Shown one piece after another: positions 1 to 9,023 of a DNA stretch of 55,395 nt. Position 1 is the stretch's first letter. Every line of letters starts with the position of its first letter. The DNA comes from Bifidobacterium thermophilum DSM 20210 (GTDB taxonomy: Bacteria; Actinomycetota; Actinomycetes; Actinomycetales; Bifidobacteriaceae), in contig JDUB01000006.1 of NCBI GenBank assembly GCA_000771265.1, positions 1-55,395 of the forward strand. Direction: 5' to 3'. The position numbers and the translations under genes were made by a program. A model generated the notes under the pieces. It saw only the letters and a list, made by a program, of their open reading frames with translations, did not search any database and was not told where the DNA came from.

Positions 1-28
1 GGACACCACACGTGCCCCCTCCCTTTCC

Positions 29-172
29 GTATACCCGGACACAACCGCAAACACGCCCGGATGATCACGACAGGGCATGCCGGACACGCCAGGCGAATCC
101 CATACCCACGCACACGCGACACGTGGACACTTGGCGAATCCCATACCCGGACACACGACACCGGCACACCGG
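29..172. repeat. Degenerate intergenic repeats at window start
   Basis: Positions 1-453 carry no convincing gene; the small open frames here are low-complexity. The stretch 29-172 contains related segments. ATACCCGGACAC occurs at 31-42 and again at 143-154, with a variant ATACCCACGCAC at 102-113. The string GGCGAATCCCATACC occurs twice, about 41 bp apart (near 92 and 133). It may be the tail of an array that begins outside the window. From about 200 to 453 the base composition becomes more A/T-rich, as expected for the promoter region of the next gene, but I cannot place a -35/-10 pair with confidence. Confidence 0.5.
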
Positions 173-453
173 GAATCAAAAATCGCACATATGACCCGCA
201 GCAAGATTGCGCACGTCCGTTGCTCAACATGCCTGCTTCGAGCTCTCGTTCTGGTTTTCATGTTTCAGCGTCTATTCTTTGGCAATCCCAATCGTTTGTT
301 AAACCTGTATTCTCAATCCTTGTAAACATGCGCATTGTATTTTGCTTCATTACTCTTGAACCATCAGATTCAGATTTCCGCCCCGGCGTGTCGCCCTCAT
401 ATCATGAGAAATATATCTTGTTTCTGGTTACGGCTTAGCTTAGGAGAGGTTCT

Positions 454-1098
454 ATGGTTCCGTCGAAGTATGAGTCACCTCATGCGGATGTCGATTCTGC
501 AGGCACTGATGTGTATCGTGTTCTGGATTTAGATCTTGACGGCGTCTGCGCGGATTATACGGAAGCCATGCGTCAGTGGCTTGTTCGTGCTGGTCGTATG
601 GCAGCCGATACCTTTCCAGATATGACTAGGTACGAAATGACATTGGCGACCGGTTGGCCGTTTAACACGGTAGAGGAGTACAAGCAGGCTCATAAAGAGG
701 CAGAAGCCGACCACCTTTATGCGACCATGCCAGTCATCAATGGTGTGCCTGAGGCCTTGCAACGTCTTGCAGATGCGCACGTATACATCAGAGTCGTTAC
801 CCATCGCTTGTTTGTTTCCGGACAGCATCAGATTGTCGTCTCAGATACGGCCAAATGGCTTGACGACAACCATATCCCATATATGTCCTTATGCTTCACC
901 GGTTTGAAAGACACAATGCACGCGTCCATTCACATTGATGACTCCCCAGCGAATATTCTCGCATTGCGGCAAGCCGGCGAACACGTCGTAGTCTTTGACC
1001 AGCCATACAACAGGGACTTGGATGGGCCACGCATGTCAGCATGGGATGAGACCAGTGTCTCTAAGCTCATGGCATGGATGGATCGGTGGCCCGAGTAA
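454..1098 (+). CDS. 5'(3')-deoxyribonucleotidase-like protein (NT5C family, HAD superfamily)
   Basis: A 214-residue protein with the HAD motif I, DLDLDGVCAD, at residues 25-34. The first Asp of DxD would be the nucleophile. A later Asp pair (IHIDDSPAN, around residue 160) fits HAD motif IV. The helical cap after motif I and the overall length match NT5C-type nucleotidases, which dephosphorylate nucleoside monophosphates in the cytoplasm. The ATG at 454 is preceded by AGGAGAGG at good spacing, which fixes the start. The gene stands alone, with long gene-free sequence on both sides. The family assignment rests on motifs; substrate preference cannot be read from the sequence. Confidence 0.75.
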   Translation: MVPSKYESPHADVDSAGTDVYRVLDLDLDGVCADYTEAMRQWLVRAGRMAADTFPDMTRYEMTLATGWPFNTVEEYKQAHKEAEADHLYATMPVINGVPEALQRLADAHVYIRVVTHRLFVSGQHQIVVSDTAKWLDDNHIPYMSLCFTGLKDTMHASIHIDDSPANILALRQAGEHVVVFDQPYNRDLDGPRMSAWDETSVSKLMAWMDRWPE

Positions 1099-1380
1099 CG
1101 GCATCCTTGACTTGCTAACGAGCTGCGCCGCCGCTTGCTTCGCTGGGTGACACATCTAAGTTGCGTGCATCGCTGAGACCCTCGTCGTTCTAGATAGCGT
1201 GGATTCAACTAGTACATGAAATCGCGCGCGACATATGAAATCAGCGTATGAGACCAGCGTATGCCCGCATGATGACGGCACTGTGTCCGTCAAGTCAGGT
1301 GTATTCATCGTATACGCTGTGCCAGCAGCAACCATGAATATCAGCGATGGTCCGTCAGAATATCTCGATTACTCGAACCC

Positions 1381-1790
1381 AGACGGATGATTGAAGCCGC
1401 TGAAGTGTCTACAGGTATCACCACGGCTGTTGCATTACAGCGTCGGTCACTATGCTGGTGGAATCACTTCGGAGACACCACTTTGGCTGGATTGCTGCGG
1501 TGCCATTGCGACTACGCTTGTTTGTTGCAATCCGGCGCTTCGTTGGCATCATTATTCCGCTGTCCGTTGCGACGGGGTAGTCCACTTCGTCGGTAGCATT
1601 ACTCCGGTGGCATCGTTCCTGCGTTCACTGTCCAGGAGTCCACAACGTTAGGGGCACTGGCTCGGGGCTTGCTACAATCCGGTGGTCACTATGCCGGTTG
1701 CATCGCTTCGGTTTGGTCACTACGACGGCACTACTGCAGCGGCCGCTTCGACTCTGGCATGCACGGCGGATCGGGCGTCCGTTGCGTCAG
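1381..1790. repeat. Cluster of degenerate GC-rich repeats in a 700-bp gene-free region
   Basis: The interval 1099-1795 has no gene I can support. Its second half holds related segments. GGTCACTATGCTGGTGGAAT at about 1445 has a diverged copy, GGTCACTATGCCGGTTGCAT, at about 1683. Further relatives with the pattern GG-T-GCAT-n-TTCCGC/TTCGG lie near 1531, 1591 and 1603. Spacing is irregular, unlike the fixed-period arrays elsewhere in the window. It could be a decayed array or a decayed gene; no frame remains recognisable. Confidence 0.45.
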
Positions 1791-1795
1791 CAGGT

Positions 1796-2746
1796 TTACA
1801 ACAGTGGAGAAGTGCGAGGCTTGGCTGTGGACCCACGCACTTGCAGCTGAACGGGGAAGGTCTCAAAGGGTTCATGCACTGGCCGTCCTTCAATCAATGC
1901 CAAGGCTTTTTGCGCCGCTTTGACAGCCATATCGTATGGGCGTTGACGAACTGTAGTGAGCTCCGCCTCTTTTGCGAACGTGCTGTCATCAAATCCCGTT
2001 ACGGAGATGTCTTCAGGTATGGACAGGCCACTGCGCTGCAGTCGGAAGAATAATGGAATTGCTTGCGAATCTTGGTGGAAACACAATGCGGTCGGCGGGT
2101 TGTCCGATGCCATCATCTCGGGAATGGCGACGTCCAGGATATTATCTCCTTCTTGCACTCCCAGAGTGCGGGCGGTCAATCCGCCAATGGCATTGCAGGC
2201 TTCTTGAAAACCGACGATGCGATTATGCGAGCCGAAGCCCAGCGTCGACGAAAAATTCTCGTACAGATACAGCAGATTGCGATGCCCCAACTTGACGAGG
2301 TGCCGGACGATCAGTTTGATGCCCTCTTTGTCATTGATGCCGACCGTCGCATCGAATCCCTCGCTGGTGGTATTGATGCCGATGATGGGGATTTTTGCGG
2401 TGCCGAGACGCTTGACTTCATCAGGGCTGATACCGAATGAAGAGACGAACACCGCATCCGCATTGCTGCGTACGGGGAGTTTTTCGAAGAACGCGTCGCG
2501 GGCCTCCAATCCTTCAATCGGGTAGACCACCAAATCGTACCCGGCATCGCGAAGCACATCGTTGAGACCGGCGATGATTTCGGCGGTGAACCACTCGATG
2601 GTTCGGCTGCCGACCAACAGGGCTATGCGATACGTCCTACCTGATTTCAGGATGCCGGCTGATCGGGAGACGCTGAAGTTCAAGGCGTTGGCGGCCGCAA
2701 GCACTTTCGATCGCGTCGTTTCCGATACCTGTTCCGGTTTGGCATT
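1796..2746 (-). pseudogene. LacI-family sugar regulator lacking its DNA-binding domain
   Basis: The minus-strand frame encodes the effector-binding domain of a LacI/PurR-type regulator. It reads from the typical hinge (VSETTRSKVLAAANALNFSV) through to a normal C-terminus ending in QVRGST plus a short tail. The helix-turn-helix that should precede the hinge is absent. Upstream of about 2738-2746 the sequence stops resembling LacI and instead encodes, on the other strand, the tail of a sugar permease. The first available start is GTG at 2704, inside the hinge, so any product could not bind DNA in the usual way. The family normally represses an adjacent, divergent sugar-uptake operon, and the remnants of such an operon follow here. 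I infer a deletion that removed the 5' part of this gene. An assembly chimera is the alternative. Confidence 0.8.
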
Positions 2747-2839
2747 GCATCGGCGCAGGCGGTCATCCTGTTCCTGTTCACCGGTGCGCTCACCTTGATC
2801 ATGTTCAAGGTCTCGGGAGATTCGGAGGGATTGGCATGA
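2738..2839 (+). pseudogene. C-terminal remnant of a MalF-type sugar ABC permease
   Basis: In the frame ending with TGA at 2837-2839 the sequence reads FGIASAQAVILFLF, then TGALTLIMFKVSGDSEGLA. This is the usual last transmembrane helix and tail of MalF-like (binding-protein-dependent) sugar permeases. Its stop overlaps the ATG of the following MalG-like gene (ATGA), the normal arrangement for a permease pair. Everything upstream of about codon -35 is missing; the frame runs straight into the truncated lacI on the opposite strand. The substrate-binding-protein gene expected upstream in such operons is also absent. This is the right side of the deletion junction described for the regulator. Confidence 0.8.
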
Positions 2840-3656
2840 AAACCCGCAAAATCGGTGGCATCATTCTTACGGCTTTGCTGTTCGTCGCCGCAATAATCAC
2901 CATTGTTCCATTCATTTGGATGTTCGTCTCATCGTTCGCTCCGAACAGTGAGATTGTCAAAGTGACCGGCGGATTATTCCCCCGACCGTCCACGATCGAC
3001 AATTACGTGAGCATTCAGGCAAAATTCAATTTCATGCGGTTGTTCGCCAATTCGCTGGTGGTGGCAGTGCTGAAAACCGCAATCGCCATCTACACCAGCG
3101 CGGTGCTCGGATACGTGTTTTCAAAAATGCGGTTCCGCGGGCGCAATCTGCTGTTTGGCATCGTCATGAGCACGATGATGATTCCTTGGGCAGTGACCAT
3201 CATCCCTCAATATGAGATGTTCACGAAGTGGGGATTGCAGGATACCTACACATCGCTGGTGCTGCCCGGCATGATTAGCGCTTTCGGCATTTTCCTGTTC
3301 CGCCAGTCCATTTCCGGCATCTCCGACGAATTGATCGAGGCTGCGAAATTGGATGGCGCTTCGGACCTGAGGATTTTCCACAGCATCATTTTGCCGATGA
3401 GCCATAACACCATCGCTGCGCTCGCGATTTTCACATTCCTGTGGAATTGGGAAGATTATCTGTGGCCGTTCCTGATGATTACCGACGAGCGCAAGCAGCT
3501 GCTCGCCGTCGGCCTGAAAGCGTTCAACGGTCAGTATGGTACGGATTATGGCGGGCTGTTCGCCGCAACGTCATTGGCGATTGTCCCGGTCATCATCGTA
3601 TATATGATTTTCCAGAAGCAGTTCTCGCCGGCATTGCGACAGGCAGCGGTAAGTGA
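2836..3656 (+). pseudogene. MalG-type sugar ABC transporter permease with a terminal frameshift
   Basis: About 270 residues with an N-terminal membrane helix and the typical MalG-like inner-membrane permease body. The EAA loop, which contacts the ATPase, reads ELIEAAKLDGASDLRIFHSIILP (quoted in two parts: ELIEAAKLDGA, SDLRIFHSIILP). The last codons are out of frame. After FQKQF (ending 3624) the plus-one frame reads AGIATGSGK and stops at 3654-3656, the usual ending for this family. The actual frame instead continues into the downstream glycosidase and makes one 1138-codon open frame (2836-6252). A single missing base between 3624 and 3625 explains this: one added base restores FVAGIATGSGK-stop. 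It may be a real frameshift or a sequencing error. With its partner permease deleted, the transporter is probably non-functional in either case. Confidence 0.75.
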
Positions 3657-3661
3657 AGGGA
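3657..3661 (+). promoter_or_regulatory. Shine-Dalgarno site for the GH31 gene
   Basis: AGGGA lies 5 nt before the ATG at 3667, directly after the restored malG stop codon. It supports independent initiation of the glycosidase rather than a designed permease-enzyme fusion. Confidence 0.6.
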
Positions 3662-3666
3662 ACAAC

Positions 3667-6252
3667 ATGGCAGAAACACCAGTCAACGTCGGCCATCAGG
3701 ACAACGTATTCGTGGCATATGTGCGTTCCACGCATCCGACGATGCGTGCGTCGTCGATTGTACAGGGAGACCATTGGCGCATCGGGATCCTGACCGAATC
3801 GCTGATTCGTTTCGAATGGTCCGATTCAGGTGAATTCGAGGACAATCCCACGCAGATGGTCGTCAGCCGTGATTTCGGCACCCAACCGCGGTTCACGGTG
3901 ACGCATCGCAACGGATTGCTCATCATTGACACCCCGGCCCTGTACATTACATATGATGGCAAACCGTTCAGCAAAGAAGGGCTGAGCGTGGTCGTCAAAG
4001 GTATGGCGGACACCCAGTTCAACACTTGGCACTACGGAGACGAACCGAAGCATAATCTCAAGGGCACCGCGCGTACACTTGATGAGGCCGATGGCGAGAT
4101 CGCGCTGGGAGACGGGGTGATCTCGCGGGACGGCTGGGCGGTGATCGACGATTCCGCGGCGAATGTGATCGTGCTGACGGATGAGGTGAACGGCAAGCCG
4201 AACCCTCTCGGTGCTTGGATCATGCCTCGAGACCACCAGGAAATCGACCTGTACTTCTTCGGCTATGGTCGACGCTACAGCGAGGCGGTGCGGGACTTCT
4301 ACCGGCTCGCCGGGCCGACGCCGCTGTTGCCGCGTTTTGCGCTCGGCAACTGGTGGAGCCGGTATTACCGGTACACCCAGGACGAGTATCTTGAGCTCAT
4401 GGACCGCTTCAAGCGCGAAGGCATCCCGTTCACCACATCGGTGATTGATATGGACTGGCATCGTGTTGACGACATCGATCCGAAATACGGCTCCGGCTGG
4501 ACCGGATATTCGTGGAACAGGCAGCTGTTCCCCGACCACAAGGCATTACTGCATGATCTGCACCGGCGCGGACTCAAAGTCACGCTGAATGTGCATCCTC
4601 GAGACGGTGTACGTGCGTTTGAAGATGATTACCGGCAAGTGGCCAAGCGGGTCGGCATTGATCCCACAACCGAAGAGGCGGTGGAATTCGACCTGACAAA
4701 TCCGGATTTCGTGAGCGCATATCTTGACATGCATCATCGTCTGGAGTCCGAAGGCGTTGATTTTTGGTGGCTCGACTGGCAGCAAGGCGGTGTGACCCGT
4801 CAGCCCGGGCTCGACCCGTTGTGGGCGCTGAACCACGTGCACTATCTGGATTCAGGCCGTGACCATGGCTGGCCGCTGACCTTCTCGCGTTATGCGGGCC
4901 CGGGATCGCACCGGTATCCGGTCGGATTCTCCGGAGATACCGTCGTGACGTGGAAATCGTTGCAATTCCAGCCGTATTTCACTGCGACGGCATCGAATAT
5001 CGGCTACGGATGGTGGAGCCACGATATCGGCGGGCATATGTGCGGGTATCGAGACGAGCATCTGGAGGCACGCTGGTATCAGCTTGGCGCTTTCAGCCCA
5101 ATCAATCGTCTGCATTCCAGCAACTCGCAGTTCATGGGCAAAGAGCCTTGGAATTTCTCCGCTGATGTCCGGCATGCCATGGTGGACGCTCTGCGGTTGC
5201 GTCACATGATGTTGCCGTACCTGTACACCATGAACTACCGGGCGGCGTTCGAAGGCATGCCGCTCGTCGAACCGATGTATTGGGCCGACCCGAATAATCC
5301 GCAGGCATATGAAGTCCCGGATGAATTCCGTTTCGGCACGCAGCTGTTGGTTGCGCCGATTGTCTCGGATGATGACGATTCCGCCCGACTCGGTCGCGCC
5401 GACGCATGGTTGCCGCAGGGCGAATGGTATGACTTCTTCGATGGCCGCCGCTACGGTTCTTCCAATCCGTCCGGGCGACGGTTGGAAGTATGGCGCGCCA
5501 TCGATCGCATTCCTGTGTTTGCCCAGGCGGGAGGCATCGTGCCGTTGCAGGAGCTCGGCGATGGCGATGCCGTCAACGATCTGGACAATCCGCAATCCCT
5601 GCGAGTACTGGTGTTCCCCGGCGCGAATGGCCGCTTCGCGATGATTGAGGATGATGGGGTCTTCGTGCCGTCTGCGCAATCCGCGCAAATCGGCGAAGCA
5701 GACATCCACACCGCAACTACCCGCATGTCCTTCAATTGGAGGGATGCCGGCCGTACGGATGCTGACGGTGGCGGCAGCTCGCTGTTCACGGTCGCCCCGG
5801 TTGAAGGCAAGACCGACGCAGTCCCGTCACAGCGCGACTGGACGATGGTGTTCCGCGGTGTCGCTGACGTCAATCCCGTCGATATCGGCGTCGATATCGA
5901 CGACACCCCCTGCGACGGTGTGGAAACCTCTTATGATGCACGTACGCTGAGCCTGTCGGTTACCGTACGTCAGGTGCCGTCTTCCGCGGGTTTGAACGTT
6001 GCGATCAGGGGAGGCTTGCACATCGCGGACAATCCGGTTGAGCACGATGCGCTCAATGTGCTCATGCACGCGCAAATGCCGTATGGCTCCAAGGAACATG
6101 CGATGCGGGCGATATATGAGCAAGGCGTACGTGCGATTGGCGCGTTGCGCACCTTCAAGACGGCACCCAGCTTCGGGGATGGATTATTCGCGGCGAACGG
6201 AATGCCTGATGCGGTGATTGGCGCGTTGACAGAGATTCTCCTACGCGACTGA
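3667..6252 (+). CDS. GH31 family alpha-glycosidase (alpha-glucosidase-like)
   Basis: An 861-residue cytoplasmic glycoside hydrolase with no signal peptide. An N-terminal beta-sandwich (to about residue 190) precedes the (beta/alpha)8 catalytic domain. The nucleophile is expected at Asp370 in WWLDWQQGG and the acid/base at Asp453 in HDIGGH, both at canonical GH31 positions. C-terminal beta domains follow from about residue 560. The nucleophile motif has QQ where many alpha-glucosidases have N-E, so it belongs to a distinct GH31 subgroup and the exact substrate is uncertain. Its position behind sugar permeases and a LacI regulator suggests hydrolysis of an imported oligosaccharide. The start is set by the AGGGA site and by the expected stop of malG 10 bp upstream. 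As sequenced it is also in frame with malG. Confidence 0.85.
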   Translation: MAETPVNVGHQDNVFVAYVRSTHPTMRASSIVQGDHWRIGILTESLIRFEWSDSGEFEDNPTQMVVSRDFGTQPRFTVTHRNGLLIIDTPALYITYDGKPFSKEGLSVVVKGMADTQFNTWHYGDEPKHNLKGTARTLDEADGEIALGDGVISRDGWAVIDDSAANVIVLTDEVNGKPNPLGAWIMPRDHQEIDLYFFGYGRRYSEAVRDFYRLAGPTPLLPRFALGNWWSRYYRYTQDEYLELMDRFKREGIPFTTSVIDMDWHRVDDIDPKYGSGWTGYSWNRQLFPDHKALLHDLHRRGLKVTLNVHPRDGVRAFEDDYRQVAKRVGIDPTTEEAVEFDLTNPDFVSAYLDMHHRLESEGVDFWWLDWQQGGVTRQPGLDPLWALNHVHYLDSGRDHGWPLTFSRYAGPGSHRYPVGFSGDTVVTWKSLQFQPYFTATASNIGYGWWSHDIGGHMCGYRDEHLEARWYQLGAFSPINRLHSSNSQFMGKEPWNFSADVRHAMVDALRLRHMMLPYLYTMNYRAAFEGMPLVEPMYWADPNNPQAYEVPDEFRFGTQLLVAPIVSDDDDSARLGRADAWLPQGEWYDFFDGRRYGSSNPSGRRLEVWRAIDRIPVFAQAGGIVPLQELGDGDAVNDLDNPQSLRVLVFPGANGRFAMIEDDGVFVPSAQSAQIGEADIHTATTRMSFNWRDAGRTDADGGGSSLFTVAPVEGKTDAVPSQRDWTMVFRGVADVNPVDIGVDIDDTPCDGVETSYDARTLSLSVTVRQVPSSAGLNVAIRGGLHIADNPVEHDALNVLMHAQMPYGSKEHAMRAIYEQGVRAIGALRTFKTAPSFGDGLFAANGMPDAVIGALTEILLRD

Positions 6253-6345
6253 TCCGTCCGAGGTTGACGCGGTCCGGATTGACGCGGCGGCTGTGGAGCC
6301 GGACATGCGCATACCGTTCGCCTTCCGGCGGCACCCGTGGTTAGG

Positions 6346-7812
6346 ATGAATCAAGTGACAGGGAAATCATCGAATCATGGGCGCGAACAAGGCAAGTTGC
6401 CGGTGCCGGTTGCGGTATCTGATACCGCGCCGGTATCCGCAGCTGCCACGACACCTCGTCGCGCAACCGCTGACGCACAATACCGGCGTATGACGGGCGC
6501 CCCGGTACGCGGCCTCATTCTTGCATTGTGCCTTCCCGCGGTCATCTCGAACCTGGTCACCACCGCCTATAATCTCGCTGATACATATTTCATCGGGCGG
6601 CTGGGCACATCCCAGTCCGGCGCAATCGGCATCGCCTATTCGGTGATGACTGTATTCCAAGCCTTCGGGTTCTTCTTCGGCAATGGCTCCGGCAATTCGA
6701 TGAGCCGGGAACTGGGAAAACGAAACAACGAGCGTGCCGCGCGTCTGTTAGCGGTCGGTTTCTGCGGAGCTGTCCTTGGCGGACTCGCATTGGCGATTCT
6801 CGGTTTGTCCACATTGCCGCATCTGGTGGTTGTACTTGGCTCGACTCCGACCATCGCGCCATACGCCATCGCCTATCTCACGCCGATTCTCATCGCAGCG
6901 CCCATGGTGTGCGGATCGTTCGCGCTCAACGGCCTGCTGCGGTACCAAGGACTGTCCCTGTACGGCATGATCGGTCTGGTCAGCGGCGCATTGCTGAATT
7001 TCATCGTCGCGCCGCTGCTGATTTTCGTTGCGGGGCTTGGTATCGCCGGTGCCGGCATCGCCACCGCGGTATGCCAGACCATCAGTTTCATCATTCTGGT
7101 CACGTTCGCCGTCCGTCGCGGTGTCGTCAGACTCGACCTGCGCAACGGCAAGCCGGACATGCTGCTGGTGCGTGAAATCATCGGTGGTGGCATGCCTTCG
7201 CTGTTGAGGCAAGGCGCGGGTTCGCTCGCGACCACATGCGTGAACTTGGCGGCCAACCCCTTCGGCGACGCGGTCATCGCCGCAATGGCGATTGTCATGC
7301 GCATCATGCTCGCCATCAACTCGATCATTATCGGCCTGGGGCAAGGTTTCCAACCGGTGTGCGGGTACAATTACGGCGCCGGGCTGTACCGGCGTGTCAA
7401 AGAGGGGTACTGGTTCTGCGTGCGGCTGTCCACGATAGCCCTGGTGATTATCGCGGTTGCCGTCGCGGTGCTTGCCCCCGATATCATCGGATTGTTCCGG
7501 TCTGACCCACAAGTGATCGCCGTCGGCACAGTGGCGTTGTGGATGCAGTGCTGCACGGTGCCGCTCAACGGGTTCGCGATGATGTCCAATATGATGCAGC
7601 AGACCATGGGCAAGACGGTGATCGCGTCATTCGTAGCGGTTTGCCGGCTTGGATTGTTCCTGGCTCCGGCGGCTCTCATTCTCGCGCATTGCTTCGGTGT
7701 GCCGGGCGTTCAGGCGGCGCAATCGGTCTCTGACATCATTTCCTTCATCGTGACCGTGCCGTTGCAGGTGCATATTCTGCGTTCGCTGGGCAAACCGCGC
7801 AGCACAGTGTGA
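6346..7812 (+). CDS. MATE family multidrug/cation efflux transporter
   Basis: About 488 residues with twelve hydrophobic segments and a duplicated architecture typical of MATE (DinF/NorM-like) antiporters. The first repeat contains LALCLPAVISNLVTTAYNLADTYFIGRLG; quoted in parts, LALCLPAVISNL and TAYNLADTYFIGRLG are family hallmarks, and GLGQGFQPVCGYNYGAG marks the second half. The first 45 or so residues are hydrophilic and variable. The start is uncertain: GTG 6337, ATG 6346 and GTG 6355 are in frame. TAGGAT at 6342-6347 lies 7 nt before GTG 6355, which would fit a leaderless message. The protein sits in the cell membrane and exports organic cations or drugs coupled to Na+ or H+; the substrate is not predictable. 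A monocistronic gene with no clear terminator. Confidence 0.85.
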   Translation: MNQVTGKSSNHGREQGKLPVPVAVSDTAPVSAAATTPRRATADAQYRRMTGAPVRGLILALCLPAVISNLVTTAYNLADTYFIGRLGTSQSGAIGIAYSVMTVFQAFGFFFGNGSGNSMSRELGKRNNERAARLLAVGFCGAVLGGLALAILGLSTLPHLVVVLGSTPTIAPYAIAYLTPILIAAPMVCGSFALNGLLRYQGLSLYGMIGLVSGALLNFIVAPLLIFVAGLGIAGAGIATAVCQTISFIILVTFAVRRGVVRLDLRNGKPDMLLVREIIGGGMPSLLRQGAGSLATTCVNLAANPFGDAVIAAMAIVMRIMLAINSIIIGLGQGFQPVCGYNYGAGLYRRVKEGYWFCVRLSTIALVIIAVAVAVLAPDIIGLFRSDPQVIAVGTVALWMQCCTVPLNGFAMMSNMMQQTMGKTVIASFVAVCRLGLFLAPAALILAHCFGVPGVQAAQSVSDIISFIVTVPLQVHILRSLGKPRSTV

Positions 7813-7988
7813 TTCATTCGTCGAGTGGCGTGATAATGTGGCCGTTGTCATCGTGCGGCATAGTGTCATTCGCCGAATAGTGGCATCGAAAAGTGCGGGT
7901 TGAGCATGTCCAGCGGTTTGGGCGCGGTGCGGCTTGCAGACTGTCGTCTTGTGCGCGTCGGCGTAACGGTTGTGGCAATGGCGGCTTG

Positions 7989-7994
7989 TATCAT
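7989..7994 (+). promoter_or_regulatory. -10-like hexamer for leaderless transcription of the FAH gene
   Basis: TATCAT lies 7 nt before the ATG at 8002 and no Shine-Dalgarno sequence is visible. The spacing puts the transcription start at or next to the start codon. No good -35 hexamer is seen. Confidence 0.35.
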
Positions 7995-8001
7995 GTGGGA
8001 T

Positions 8002-8820
8002 ATGAGAATCGCACGTTTCACCAAAGACGACAAGACCCCGCAATACGCCTTCGTACAGAAGGACGAGCAGGATGGCAAGGATTACCTCGTGGTGCTCAGC
8101 GGCTACCCGTTTGGCGCCCAGCCGGTGGAGCCGACCGGCGAACGGTTCCCGCTCGATGCGGACGGCTTGCGCCTGCTCGCCCCGGTTATCCCGTCAAAGA
8201 TTTACGGCCTGGCGAAGAACTATGAGGCACACGCCCAGTTCATGCATGAGACCGGGCATAGCGAGATAGCGCATGCGCCGGAAAACATGGTGATCTTCTC
8301 GAAGCCGAGCACGTCGGTGATCGGCCCTGACGATCCGATTGTCATCCCGCCGTTCTCGCATGATATGAATTTCGAACCGGAAGTCGCGGTGATTATCGGC
8401 CGTATCGCGAAGAACGTGCCGGTCGAGAAGGCCATGGATTACGTGCTCGGTTTCACGTGCGTCAACGATGTGACCTTGCGCGACCTGCAGGGCGCCGACC
8501 CAATGTGGACGCGCGCGAAAGGCTTCGACACCGCGTGCCCGCTCGGACCGTGGATCCAGACCGATCTGGATTGGAAAGACGCAAAAATCTCGTTCACGCT
8601 CAACGGCAAGGATGTGCCGGAGGCCAGCGGCACGACCGCGAAGCTGATTCACGGCATCCCTGAGCAGATCGCCGCGATTTCCAGCTTCTCCACACTGCTG
8701 CCCGGCGATGTGATCATGACCGGCACCCCGAATGCGTCCGGCAGCCTCAAGCCGGGTGACGAGCCGGTCGTCCACGTGGAGGGTATCGGCAGTCTGCGCA
8801 ACGTCGTGGTGCAAGGCTGA
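8002..8820 (+). CDS. Fumarylacetoacetate hydrolase family protein
   Basis: A 272-residue cytoplasmic enzyme of the FAH superfamily. The metal-ligand motif FEPEVAVIIGR is followed by the family core VLGFTCVNDVTLRDLQ and a C-terminal LPGDVIMTGTPNASG, all typical of FAHD/HpcE-type proteins. Members act as hydrolases, decarboxylases or isomerases on 1,3-diketo or hydroxy-diene acids. No catabolic operon is adjacent, so the role is open. I chose ATG 8002 (MRIARF) rather than earlier in-frame starts because homology begins there and a -10-like hexamer lies just upstream. A longer frame from 7900 is possible but encodes an unrelated leader. Confidence 0.85.
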   Translation: MRIARFTKDDKTPQYAFVQKDEQDGKDYLVVLSGYPFGAQPVEPTGERFPLDADGLRLLAPVIPSKIYGLAKNYEAHAQFMHETGHSEIAHAPENMVIFSKPSTSVIGPDDPIVIPPFSHDMNFEPEVAVIIGRIAKNVPVEKAMDYVLGFTCVNDVTLRDLQGADPMWTRAKGFDTACPLGPWIQTDLDWKDAKISFTLNGKDVPEASGTTAKLIHGIPEQIAAISSFSTLLPGDVIMTGTPNASGSLKPGDEPVVHVEGIGSLRNVVVQG

Positions 8821-8876
8821 CTGTCTGGTCGGCGGGTTGCTCAATCGGCAGTTGGCGTTGGATTGAGCCTCGTCCG

Positions 8877-8954
8877 AACTTGCCACTTAACTTCCCACTT
8901 AACTTCCCACTTACTTACCAGCTTGTCAGCAAGTGGGAAGTTACGTGGCAAGTT
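8877..8954. repeat. Hairpin built of 12-bp modules (near-perfect 24-bp inverted repeat)
   Basis: Three tandem 12-mers, AACTTGCCACTT, AACTTCCCACTT and AACTTCCCACTT (8877-8912), are followed by 18 nt. Two modules then lie in inverse orientation, AAGTGGGAAGTT and ACGTGGCAAGTT (8931-8954). Arms 8877-8900 and 8931-8954 match at 23 of 24 positions. The right arm could also pair with the second CCC module, giving alternative structures. It lies between the convergent FAH and VOC genes and may act as a bidirectional terminator, although no T-run follows. Confidence 0.85.
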
Positions 8955-9023
8955 CAGTTTGGCAACCGGTATCCCGGTGTATCCCGGCGCATTGCGCCGG
9001 TACTTGCCGGCAATATGGCGGAA

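Noticed and set aside
2836..6252. A genuine, evolved permease-GH31 fusion protein
   Set aside because: The normal permease C-terminus is present in the next frame, with an SD and ATG for the enzyme right behind it; one lost base explains the fusion.
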